Shown here piece by piece: positions 7,812-14,896 of a DNA stretch of 64,000 nucleotides. Under the pieces are notes generated by a model. It did not search any database. It saw only the letters and a program-made list of their open reading frames with translations, and was not told the DNA's origin. This DNA comes from Mycolicibacterium rutilum (GTDB lineage Bacteria; Actinomycetota; Actinomycetes; Mycobacteriales; Mycobacteriaceae), in assembly GCF_900108565.1 (NCBI RefSeq), contig NZ_LT629971.1, positions 5,394,001 through 5,458,000 on the forward strand, read 5' to 3'. A program made the position numbers and the translations under genes. Every line of letters starts with the position of its first letter. Position 1 is the first letter of the stretch.

Positions 7812-9161
7812 TCAGTCCGCCGTGGCCTGCCGACGGGTCGCTGCACGGGCCGCGAGGTAGAGCACGGCGCCGACGGCCAGCAGGATCGCGGCGAACAACC
7901 ACACCTTGGCGGTCTGCTGGGTGAGCAACAGCACGCACGAGGCCACACCGAGCACCGGCACCGCGGTCCACACCCGGAAATGCGGGTGCTCGACGTGGTC
8001 GCGGCGCAGGACCAGCACGGCGATGTTGGTCGAGATGAACACGAACAGCAGCAGCAGCACGACGGTCTCGGCGAGCGTGGACAGATCGCCGACCAGGCTG
8101 AGCAGCATGGCCACCACCGTCGTCGCGAGGATCGCCGCCCACGGCGTGCGTCGCTGCGGCAGCACGCGCCCGAGGACGGCGGGCAGCAGGTTGTGCTCGG
8201 CCATGCCGTAGGTCAGCCGGCTCGCCATGATCATGGTGAGCAGTGCACCGTTGGCGACGGCGACCAGGGCGATCGCGCTGAACAGCCAGTCCGGCACGCC
8301 GACGCCGGCCGCCGAGACCACGTCGAGCAGCGGACCGGATGACTCCGTCAGATCGCCTGCGGGCAGCGCGATCGCGCTCGCGAGGCCGACCAGCGCGTAG
8401 AGCACGCCGGCGGTGATCAGCGCCCCGAACAGGGCGGTCGGATACACCTTGCTCGGGTTGCGGATCTCCTCGGCGACGTTGGCCGAGGTCTCGAAGCCGA
8501 CGAACGAGTAGTAGGCGACGATGGCACCGGAAAGGATCGCCAGCGCGGGTGTCGCGCCCTCGGGGAACTCGACGACGCGGCCCACGTCGCCCCGGCCGCC
8601 GCCGACCATCACCGCGACCGCGATCACGACGATGAGCAGACCGGTCAGCTCGATCACCGTCATCACCACATTGCTCTTGACCGACTCGCTGATGCCGCGG
8701 GCGTTGAGGCAGGCGACCAGTCCCAAAAACACGATCGCGGCGGGCACCGCGGGCACGTCGATGAACGTCGTCAGGTAGTCACCCGCGAACGCCAGCGCGA
8801 GCCCGGCCGCGCTGGTGACCCCGGCGGCCAGCATGCTGAACCCGACCAGGAACGACACCACCGGCCGTTTGAACGCGCGCTCGGCGAAGACCGCCGCGCC
8901 GCCCGCGCGCGGATACTTCGTCACCAGTTCGGCGTAGGAGCCCGCGGTCAGCAGTGCCAGGAACAGCGCCGCCAGCAGCGGCGCCCACAGCACCCCGCCG
9001 ACGTCGCCGGCGAGCACGCCCATCAGCGCGTAGATCCCGGCGCCGAGCACGTCGCCGAGGATGAACAGGAACAGCAGCGGACCGGTGATCTTGCGCTTCA
9101 GCTTGCCCTCGGCAGCCGGATCGCTGGTATCGCTGTCGTGAGCCTTGGCCGCAGACGTCAT
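7812..9161 (-). CDS. APC-superfamily amino acid/polyamine permease
   Basis: 449 residues with about 12 membrane helices. The first helix carries the APC signature PLLFLFILGDVLGAGIYALMGVLAGDVGG (unwound GxGIY-type substrate motif), and FVGFETSANVAEEIRNPSKVYP in helix 6 is typical of cationic/neutral amino acid transporters. It should be a proton-coupled importer in the plasma membrane. It has a near-consensus SigF-type promoter whose -10 lies 11 bases before the ATG. It converges on the GAF gene with one base between stop codons. Confidence 0.88.
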   Translation of the reverse strand: MTSAAKAHDSDTSDPAAEGKLKRKITGPLLFLFILGDVLGAGIYALMGVLAGDVGGVLWAPLLAALFLALLTAGSYAELVTKYPRAGGAAVFAERAFKRPVVSFLVGFSMLAAGVTSAAGLALAFAGDYLTTFIDVPAVPAAIVFLGLVACLNARGISESVKSNVVMTVIELTGLLIVVIAVAVMVGGGRGDVGRVVEFPEGATPALAILSGAIVAYYSFVGFETSANVAEEIRNPSKVYPTALFGALITAGVLYALVGLASAIALPAGDLTESSGPLLDVVSAAGVGVPDWLFSAIALVAVANGALLTMIMASRLTYGMAEHNLLPAVLGRVLPQRRTPWAAILATTVVAMLLSLVGDLSTLAETVVLLLLFVFISTNIAVLVLRRDHVEHPHFRVWTAVPVLGVASCVLLLTQQTAKVWLFAAILLAVGAVLYLAARAATRRQATAD

Positions 9162-9171
9162 GCACCTGCAG

Positions 9172-9197
9172 ATACCCCGCGACTTGTGCGTGAAAAC
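9172..9197 (-). promoter_or_regulatory. SigF-type promoter of the APC permease
   Basis: Read on the minus strand: GTTT (9197-9194), 16 bases, then GGGTAT (9177-9172). It is the closest match to the SigF consensus in the window. A start site at the normal distance would fall within a few bases of the ATG, giving a leaderless message. Confidence 0.55.
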
Positions 9198-9218
9198 GAT
9201 CGCCTGCCCTCTTTGCCA

Positions 9219-9224
9219 CGCTGG
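9219..9224. repeat. Left flanking direct repeat of outer IS element
   Basis: CGCTGG stands directly before the left end (TTGTGAGT) of the outer insertion sequence and recurs at 13048-13053 just beyond its right end (ACTCACAA). A likely remnant of the target duplication. Confidence 0.4.
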
Positions 9225-9261
9225 TTGTGAGTCAGTCAGACCGGCGTGAAGGGGTTGGTTT

Positions 9262-9729
9262 ATGTCTATCAGTCCGGGGTTTACTCCTGGCGAGATTCGG
9301 GAGCTCGTCGTGGAGTACGAGCTTGTGCCTTATGGGCAAAAGGGGCCGTTCCTTGCTGCTCGGGGGGTGTCGACTCACCAGTTCCGACGGTGGCAGGCGG
9401 CGGTGTTCGTTGGTGACCTCGACCGCGCCCTGATTCCGAGGGAAGGTGGTCCTATGACGGTTCCCCCGGCACGACGCAGGGCGTTGGCCAAGGCGAATGC
9501 GGCCAAGCAGGATCGCGATGAGGCCGAACTGGCGCATCTACGAGAGCGGGTACGCGAGCTCGAGGCCACGAATGAGGCGTTGGGAAAAGCTATCGGGCTC
9601 TTGCACGCGATGAACGCACAAGAGCCCGACGAAGCCCCGCCGACGAGCGATCCCGACGATTCCTCGACCTCGAAAACGAGCTCGTCGCCGAGCTCAGCGC
9701 GGCAATCGGATCGCAGCGTCGAGCGCTGA
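9262..9729 (+). CDS. IS3-type transposase OrfA
   Basis: 155 residues following gaagggg. The N-terminal part (FTPGEIRELVVEYELVPYGQKGPFLAARGVSTHQFRRWQAAV) is a helix-turn-helix, and the middle (DRDEAELAHLRERVRELEATNEALGKAIGLLH) is a leucine-zipper coiled coil, the normal plan of IS3-family OrfA. The coiled coil ends at a GGGAAAA slippery site in the correct register for a -1 frameshift into OrfB. The last 25 codons (DDSSTSKTSSSPSS...) look like read-through in the wrong frame. Confidence 0.8.
   Translation: MSISPGFTPGEIRELVVEYELVPYGQKGPFLAARGVSTHQFRRWQAAVFVGDLDRALIPREGGPMTVPPARRRALAKANAAKQDRDEAELAHLRERVRELEATNEALGKAIGLLHAMNAQEPDEAPPTSDPDDSSTSKTSSSPSSARQSDRSVER
9582..9588 (+). other. Candidate -1 programmed frameshift heptamer (GGGAAAA)
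   Basis: In the OrfA frame the bases read G GGA AAA, the X XXY YYZ arrangement needed for tandem slippage. After a -1 shift the frame stays open through SYRALARDE... into FLDLENELVAELSAAIGSQRR and the OrfB catalytic domain. Confidence 0.5.
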
Positions 9730-10211
9730 GGTTCATCGATCTGTCGCGCTCGACGTGGCACTACCGCTCAAAGCCGCGCGCGAAAGTGGCCGATCCGCTC
9801 CCGCAGAAGGACCGGGCCTACCCCTCTCGCATCCCCCAGGCCGACCGGGCGGTGATCCATGACAAGATCACCGCTGGCTGGCAGACGGGAACATCGGTAG
9901 ATCACGCCTTCGCTGCGGCTTGGGATCAGGGCGTGATGCTGGCCTCGCGGCGTTCGTGGTGGCGCATCGCGGCCGAGATCATCGATCAAAGCGCCCGCCC
10001 GGTGGCGCCGACCCGCTCCCGCAGTAGGACACCGCGGGCGACCCCAGTACTCAAAGCCACCGGCTCGCAGCAGATTTGGAGTTGGGACATAACTGAGTTG
10101 CGTAGCCCGTGGCGTGGTGTGACGTTCAAGGCGTATTCGATCATCGATATCTACTCCCGCAAGATCGTGGGTTGGCGTGTCGAAGAACGCGAGTGCGACG
10201 CGCTCGCCGTT
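9588..10211 (+). pseudogene. IS3-type transposase OrfB, truncated
   Basis: In the -1 frame relative to OrfA. Recognisable rve/DDE integrase: the first acidic residue in QQIWSWDITELRSPWRGV, the second in YSIIDIYSRKIVGWRVEE. The frame is cut at CDALAVEL by the nested IS3 element, so the third catalytic residue (Glu) and most of the C-terminal half are gone. A 27-codon piece of the original C terminus survives beyond the nested elements. Confidence 0.75.
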
Positions 10212-10233
10212 GAACTACCCCAGGTTTTCTTCC
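10212..10233. repeat. Left terminal inverted repeat of nested IS3 element
   Basis: 22 bases identical to the reverse complement of 11499-11520. The last base overlaps the orfB stop codon. Confidence 0.8.
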
Positions 10234-11159
10234 TATGCGGTTGCGAGGGCCGGGGCTGGCTGGCTCGCATGGTGTGAGTCCGCGGTGAGGGCGGTCTCGT
10301 ACTCGGCTGGGGTGAGGTAGCCGAGGGCTTCGTGCAGGCGTTCCTGGTTGTACCAGGCCACCCATTGAGCGGTTGCCAGTTCGACGTCGTCGACGCCGCG
10401 CCAGCGCCGGCCGCGGTAGATCAGTTCTGTTTTGTAGGCGGCGTTGACTGCTTCGGCCAGGGCGTTGTCATAGCTATCTCCGCGAGATCCCACCGATGGC
10501 GCGATGTCGAGCTCAAGTAGCCGCTCGGTATAGGTCAGCGATAGGTATTGCGATCCGCGGTCGGAATGATGGATCAACTCAGAAAGATCTGAGTTCTGTT
10601 GCCAAACAGCATGATTGAACGCCTGAAGAGGTAAGTCTTCGGTGCTCATCGTGGGCGACACCGCCCACCCGACGATCCGTTTAGTGCAGGCATCGGTGAC
10701 GAACGCGGTGTAGCAGAACCCCTGCCAGGTCCGCACGTAGGTGATGTCGGCGACCCAGAGCCGATTGGGTGCGCTGGTGGCGAACTGCCGGTTGACCAGA
10801 TCGGCCGGTCGGGCCGCGGCGGGGTCGGTGATTGTGGTGAATACCGGTTTGCCGCGCCGCACACCGCGCAGGCCAGCCAAGTGCATTAACCTGCGGGTTT
10901 GTTCGCGTCCGATCGACCAGCCACGCCGGATCATGGCGTGCTGCATTTTCTTGACGCCGTAGACCGAGTAGTTCGCCCGGTGCACGGTGGCCAGCTCGGC
11001 GATCAGCAGCTCATCGCGCAGAGCGCGGTCGCAGCGGGGGCGGGTCTTGGCGTCGCGGTAACCGCGGGAGGTGAAAAACCCAGGGATAGCTGCCCGCAGA
11101 ACACGGCAGATGAACTCGACCCCGAACTGATCGCGATGCGCATCGATGTAGGCGATCAT
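10233..11159 (-). CDS. IS3-family transposase OrfB (DDE integrase domain)
   Basis: 308 residues. N-terminal HTH_21-like part (YSVYGVKKMQHAMIRRGWSIGREQTRRLMHLAGLRGVRRGKP), then the catalytic core with all three acidic residues: Asp in LWVADITYVRTWQGF, Asp in AFVTDACTKRIVGW and Glu in SYDNALAEAVNAAYKTELI. It ends with the usual WYNQERLHEALGYLTPAEYE. The ATG overlaps the orfA stop codon (ATGA), so expression is by translational coupling or frameshifting. It appears functional. Confidence 0.92.
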   Translation of the reverse strand: MIAYIDAHRDQFGVEFICRVLRAAIPGFFTSRGYRDAKTRPRCDRALRDELLIAELATVHRANYSVYGVKKMQHAMIRRGWSIGREQTRRLMHLAGLRGVRRGKPVFTTITDPAAARPADLVNRQFATSAPNRLWVADITYVRTWQGFCYTAFVTDACTKRIVGWAVSPTMSTEDLPLQAFNHAVWQQNSDLSELIHHSDRGSQYLSLTYTERLLELDIAPSVGSRGDSYDNALAEAVNAAYKTELIYRGRRWRGVDDVELATAQWVAWYNQERLHEALGYLTPAEYETALTADSHHASQPAPALATA

Positions 11160-11473
11160 TTCGTTCCTGGGCGGTCGAGTTCCGCTGCGAAAAACGCTGA
11201 CGCAGACTTCAAAATCTCGTTCGCTCTTCGTAATTCGGCGACCTCGCGCTTGAGGCGGCGAATCTCAGCGTGCTCGGAGGTCGTCACGCCAGGGCGTTCG
11301 CCGGCATCGATCTGCGACTTACGCCGCCACCGACGCACCGACTCCTCGGCAACCCCGAGTTTGCTCGCAACAGACTTGATCGCCTCGAACTCAGACACTT
11401 CCGCAGACTCCATTGTGGTGTCCACCAAACGCAACGCACGCACCCGAAACTCGGGCGAATACTGACGGGGCAT
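11156..11473 (-). CDS. IS3-family transposase OrfA
   Basis: 105 residues beginning MPRQYSPEFRVRALRLVDTTMES, an HTH_Tnp_1 domain, followed by a coiled coil (EIRRLKREVAELRRANEILKSASAFFAAELDRP) typical of the family. Start chosen at the ATG 8 bases after an ATAGGAGGATT ribosome binding site; the frame is open upstream but outside the element. It overlaps orfB by four bases. Confidence 0.9.
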   Translation of the reverse strand: MPRQYSPEFRVRALRLVDTTMESAEVSEFEAIKSVASKLGVAEESVRRWRRKSQIDAGERPGVTTSEHAEIRRLKREVAELRRANEILKSASAFFAAELDRPGTK

Positions 11474-11498
11474 AACTTCCAATCCTCCTATAGAGATC

Positions 11499-11520
11499 GG
11501 AAGAAAACCTGGGGTAGTTC
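11499..11520. repeat. Right terminal inverted repeat of nested IS3 element
   Basis: Reverse complement of 10212-10233, 22 of 22 bases. It lies upstream of orfA. Confidence 0.8.
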
Positions 11521-11536
11521 GGTCAAGTCCAGGGAC

Positions 11537-12931
11537 GTGGTGTACGACGTCGTCGTGTGATTCTTCGATGTGGTCGTTTAGGCGGGCAGTGCCGCGGGGG
11601 TGGCCTCCTGTTCGGTCGGGGTGTCGTTGACGGTGCGTGATTTGCTCAGGACGTCGAGTCCGAGGTAGCGCCTGGATTCGGCCCATTCGTCGTGTTGTTC
11701 GGCCAGTACCGCGCCGACGAGGCGGATCAGGGCGTCGCGGTCGGGGAAGATACCCACGACGTCGGTGCGCCTCCGGATCTCCTTGTTCAGTCGCTCCTGG
11801 GGATTGTTCGACCAGATCTGGCGCCAGATCTGCTTGGGGAATGCGGTGAACGCCAGCAAGTCCGGGCGGGCTGCTTCGAGGTGCTCGGCGACCCTGGGGA
11901 GCTTGTCGGCGAGTGCGTCGATGATCCGGTCATATTGTGCGGCAACGGATTCAGTGTCGGGTTGGTCGAACACCGAATGCAGCAGGGTGCGCACCCACGG
12001 CCACGAGGCTTTCGGGGTGATGGCCATCAGGTTGGTCGTGTAGTGCGTTCTGCAGCGCTGCCAGGCCGCGCCGGGCAGGGTGGCGCCGATCGCGGCGACC
12101 AGGCCGGCGTGCGCGTCGCTGGTGACCAGTTTGACCCCGGACAGCCCGCGGGCGGTCAGTGACCGCCAGAACGTCAGCCAGCCGGCCCCGTCCTCGGCGG
12201 TGGTGACGTCGATGCCGAGGATCTCGCGGTAGCCCTCGGTGTTGACCCCCACCGCGATCAGGGCGTGCACGTTGACCACCCGGCCGCCTTCGCGGACCTT
12301 GAGCACCAGGGCGTCAGCGGCGACGAAGGTGTAGGGGCCGGCGTCTAAGGGTCGGGTGCGGAAGGCTTCGACGGCGGTGTCGAGTTCCTTGGCCATCACG
12401 CTGACTTGGGACTTCGACAGGCTGGTGATGCCCAGGGTCTCGACGAGTTTGTCCATCCGCCGCGTAGAGACACCGAGCAGGTAGCACGTCGCGACCACGG
12501 TCGTCAGGGCCCGCTCAGCGCGTTTGCGGCGTTCCAGCAGCCAGTCTGGGAAGTAGGAGCCGTGCCGCAGCTTGGGGATCGCGAGATCTAACGACCCTGC
12601 GCGGGTGTCGAATTGGCGATGGCGGTAGCCGTTGCGGGAGTTGGTGCGCTCGGTGCTGCGCTCGCCGTATCCCGCGCCGCACAGGGCGTCGGCTTCGGCG
12701 CCCATCAGGGTGTGGATGAAGGTGGCCAGCAGCTCGCGCAGCACGTCGGGGTGGGTGGTGGTGAGTCGTTCGGCCAGCACGGCGGGCAGGTCGATATTGT
12801 GGGCAGTGGTCATCGCGTTGATTCCTTTGCTCGAGTGACTTTCGCGGGTCTCTCGAAGAATCACGCGATGACCTTCAATCATTCGGCTACGACACGCCGG
12901 TACCGCTGATCAGGCCCGACTCGTACACCAC
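11537..12931 (-). mobile_element. IS256-family insertion sequence (intact)
   Basis: About 1.4 kb. The ends read GTGGTGTACGA (11537-11547) and its exact complement TCGTACACCAC (12921-12931). An inner 12-base inverted repeat (GTGATTCTTCGA, 11557-11568 and 12853-12864) lies closer to the transposase on both sides. It begins only about 16 bases from the end of the nested IS3 element. No flanking duplication is visible, which suggests later deletion at one junction. Confidence 0.7.
11578..12813 (-). CDS. IS256-family mutator-type transposase
   Basis: 411 residues from ATG 12813, preceded by an AAGGA motif. Family landmarks: GYGERSTERTNSRNGYRHRQFDTRAGSLDLAIPKLR near the N terminus, catalytic Asp in TFVAADALVLKVREGGR, second Asp in LVTSDAHAGLVAAIGATLPGAAWQRCRTHYTTNL, and the C-terminal Glu region around NNPQERLNKEIRRRTDVVGIFPD. 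No interruptions, so probably active. It binds the terminal repeats and moves the element by a copy-out mechanism. An alternative start 23 codons upstream (12882) is less likely. Confidence 0.93.
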   Translation of the reverse strand: MTTAHNIDLPAVLAERLTTTHPDVLRELLATFIHTLMGAEADALCGAGYGERSTERTNSRNGYRHRQFDTRAGSLDLAIPKLRHGSYFPDWLLERRKRAERALTTVVATCYLLGVSTRRMDKLVETLGITSLSKSQVSVMAKELDTAVEAFRTRPLDAGPYTFVAADALVLKVREGGRVVNVHALIAVGVNTEGYREILGIDVTTAEDGAGWLTFWRSLTARGLSGVKLVTSDAHAGLVAAIGATLPGAAWQRCRTHYTTNLMAITPKASWPWVRTLLHSVFDQPDTESVAAQYDRIIDALADKLPRVAEHLEAARPDLLAFTAFPKQIWRQIWSNNPQERLNKEIRRRTDVVGIFPDRDALIRLVGAVLAEQHDEWAESRRYLGLDVLSKSRTVNDTPTEQEATPAALPA

Positions 12932-13013
12932 TCTGCTGGACGCAACCGGTAGTTCAGTCGTCGGCATCAACCTTCCCGCCGAAAACGAACCCAACCGACT
13001 CCACGCAGCTTGA
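12932..13013 (+). pseudogene. Residual C terminus of outer IS3 OrfB
   Basis: An open stretch that ends ATGSSVVGINLPAENEPNRLHAA and a TGA. The xINxP pattern is common at the C terminus of actinobacterial IS3-type OrfB proteins. The right inverted repeat of the outer element follows 24 bases later. Together with the truncated OrfB on the left this identifies the interrupted gene, with its middle deleted. Confidence 0.45.
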
Positions 13014-13047
13014 CAACGCCCGCTGCCGAACGGAATCACTCACAAAT

Positions 13048-13053
13048 CGCTGG
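13048..13053. repeat. Right flanking direct repeat of outer IS element
   Basis: CGCTGG, matching 9219-9224. Two bases (AT) separate it from the ACTCACAA end. Confidence 0.4.
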
Positions 13054-13177
13054 TTGCGACACGGTCACGGATGTATATCTATCCGCGCACGAAGATCACT
13101 TCTGCCTCATCGGTCACTAACGTCACTTGCGCCCTATCGCAGACGTCACCGCGACGTCCGCCTCGGAAAGGTGTGAC

Positions 13178-14587
13178 ATGTCGCCGCGTTCCCGCATCTG
13201 CTCGGTGTCGATGATCCCGGCGGCCACCGCCACCGTGATCGCGCTGGGCGTCGCGTTCGGGGTGACACCGAGTGCGCTGGCCGAGCCCTGCACGGGCGCC
13301 GCCGCGGCCGCGCAGCCGCCCGCGGCACCCAACGCGGGCGCGACGCCGGCGCTGCCGGGCGGCCCGCCGGTCGGGCACCGGCCGCGCGGCACCAACGACG
13401 GCGCGCCCCTGCCGCGGCTCGGGCAGCTCCCGCGGTCGGCGCAGGTTCAGCAGCAGGTCGCGGTCGCGCCGACGCCGCCGGCCGATGATATTGCCGCGCA
13501 GCAGATCCCGGTCGCGGCCCCGCCGCAGCCACCGCCGCCGCCGGCCCCGCCGGGCACGTCGCTGGTGGGGTGGGTGACCGGACCGGAGAGTCCCAACGAC
13601 ACCATCGGACGGTTCGCCATCACCGGCACCGACCTCGGGATCATGTGGGACAACGGCGATCCGGGCAACCGCCAGGTGCTGATGGCGTTCGGCGACACCT
13701 ACGGTTACTGCGGCGTGCGCGGACAGCAGTGGCGGTACAACACGCTGTTCCGCACCCAGGACGGGGCGCTGTCGAAGACGGTCGCGGTGCCCGACGGCAC
13801 GGTGGGCAACCGGTATTCGGGTTCGCCGCTGTGGGCGCCGGGGTTGTCCAAACAGATCATCAACACCACCAAGTGGGCGCCGACGGAGAAGGGCATCATC
13901 CCGACGGCAGGCATCGCGGTCGGCGGGAACCAGTACATCAACTTCATGTCGATCAAGAGCTGGGACAGCGACGGCCGCTGGACGACGAACTATTCGGCGA
14001 TCGCGGTCTCACCGGACAACGGCGAACACTGGGGCGTGTATCCCGGAAGCGTGCGCACTCCGGGCAACGGCAGCATCGAGGGCGCCCGGCACATCCCTGG
14101 CAACCAGAACTTCCAGCAGGGCGCGTTTCTCAAGCCCGGTCCCGGCGACCCCTACCTGTACTCGTTCGGCACGCCCGCCGGCCGCGGTGGTGCGGCCTAC
14201 ATCTCGCGGGTGCCTGCGGACGGGATCGCCGACACCGGTCGTTACGAGTACTGGAACGCCGACCGCAACGCCTGGGTGCCACGGGATCCCGGTGCCGCCA
14301 CGGTCGTCATACCGGGGCCGGTCGGAGAGATGACCGCGCAGTTCAACACCTACCTGAACCAGTACCTGGTGCTGTACTGCAACGGCGCCAACGACGTGGT
14401 CAGCAGGACCGCGCCCGCACCGCAGGGGCCGTGGAGTCCGGAGCGGCTGCTGGTGCGGTCGGCAGAGATCCCGGGCGGCATCTATGCGCCGTTCCTGCAT
14501 CCGTGGTCGACCGGCAAGGAGTTGTACTTCAACCTGTCGCTGTGGTCGGCCTACAACGTGATGCTGATGCGCACCGTGCTGCCCTGA
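13178..14587 (+). CDS. Secreted DUF4185 domain protein
   Basis: 469 residues starting after a cggaaagg ribosome binding site. Residues 1-35 are a signal peptide (SMIPAATATVIALGVAFGVTPSALA), 36-140 a Pro/Ala-rich linker, and 145-469 a DUF4185 beta-propeller-like domain (LVGWVTGPESPNDTIGRFAITGTDLGIMWDNGD... AFGDTYG... LWSAYNVMLMRTVLP). DUF4185 proteins are numerous in mycobacteria and resemble glycoside-hydrolase propellers; some actinobacterial relatives are arabinan-degrading enzymes. It is probably exported to the cell wall. It lies directly beyond the IS cluster, so its upstream region may have been replaced. Confidence 0.82.
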   Translation: MSPRSRICSVSMIPAATATVIALGVAFGVTPSALAEPCTGAAAAAQPPAAPNAGATPALPGGPPVGHRPRGTNDGAPLPRLGQLPRSAQVQQQVAVAPTPPADDIAAQQIPVAAPPQPPPPPAPPGTSLVGWVTGPESPNDTIGRFAITGTDLGIMWDNGDPGNRQVLMAFGDTYGYCGVRGQQWRYNTLFRTQDGALSKTVAVPDGTVGNRYSGSPLWAPGLSKQIINTTKWAPTEKGIIPTAGIAVGGNQYINFMSIKSWDSDGRWTTNYSAIAVSPDNGEHWGVYPGSVRTPGNGSIEGARHIPGNQNFQQGAFLKPGPGDPYLYSFGTPAGRGGAAYISRVPADGIADTGRYEYWNADRNAWVPRDPGAATVVIPGPVGEMTAQFNTYLNQYLVLYCNGANDVVSRTAPAPQGPWSPERLLVRSAEIPGGIYAPFLHPWSTGKELYFNLSLWSAYNVMLMRTVLP

Positions 14588-14593
14588 TCGCAC

Positions 14594-14896
14594 TTAATCT
14601 TGGTGCGCCGGTTGCACTTCGGCGACCTGCGTCAGGCCGCTGACGGTCAACACCGGCAACAGGATCGGGTTCACCACGATCCGACGGATCCGGCCCGCGT
14701 GCTCGAACAACGCGTTGATCGCGCCGCTGTCGAGGTACTCGATGCCGCTGAAGTCGACCACCACCGGTTCCGAATCAGCGGCCGCCATCGCTTTGGTGAA
14801 GGCCTCGACATTGCTCAGATCCAGTTCACCGGTCGCGCTCACCAGCACCGTGCCGTCCTCCCCGCGGCCGGTGCGCACGTCCACGTAAGTGGCCAT
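14594..14896 (-). CDS. STAS-domain anti-sigma-factor antagonist (RsbV-like)
   Basis: 100 residues forming one STAS domain: GTVLVSATGELDLSNVEAFTKAM...VVVDFSGIEYLDSGAINALFEHAG. Ser57 in the YLDSGAI motif is the residue phosphorylated by RsbW-type kinases and dephosphorylated by SpoIIE-type phosphatases. Its ATG overlaps the stop codon of the upstream phosphatase/kinase gene (ATGA), so the two are translationally coupled. It is the likely output switch of the locus, releasing a sigma factor when unphosphorylated. Confidence 0.88.
   Translation of the reverse strand: MATYVDVRTGRGEDGTVLVSATGELDLSNVEAFTKAMAAADSEPVVVDFSGIEYLDSGAINALFEHAGRIRRIVVNPILLPVLTVSGLTQVAEVQPAHQD

Larger units (their letters stand above)
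10211..11521 (-). mobile_element. IS3-family insertion sequence (nested, intact)
   Basis: Bounded by a perfect 22-base inverted repeat (10212-10233 and 11499-11520) whose outer end reads GAACTACCCCAGG. Length is about 1.3 kb with two overlapping genes, orfA and orfB, both open. It sits inside the OrfB of the outer element. Exact ends are uncertain by a few bases and no clean target duplication is visible because its right side now abuts the IS256 element. Confidence 0.8.
9225..13047. mobile_element. Outer IS3-type insertion sequence, interrupted by two nested IS elements
   Basis: Ends TTGTGAGT (left) and ACTCACAA (right) are inverted repeats and the flanks share CGCTGG. The element encodes OrfA and a truncated OrfB on the left, and a short in-frame OrfB tail on the right. 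A second IS3-family element and an IS256-family element lie in between. About 100 or more codons of OrfB are missing, so a deletion accompanied the insertions and the outer element is dead. Confidence 0.65.
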
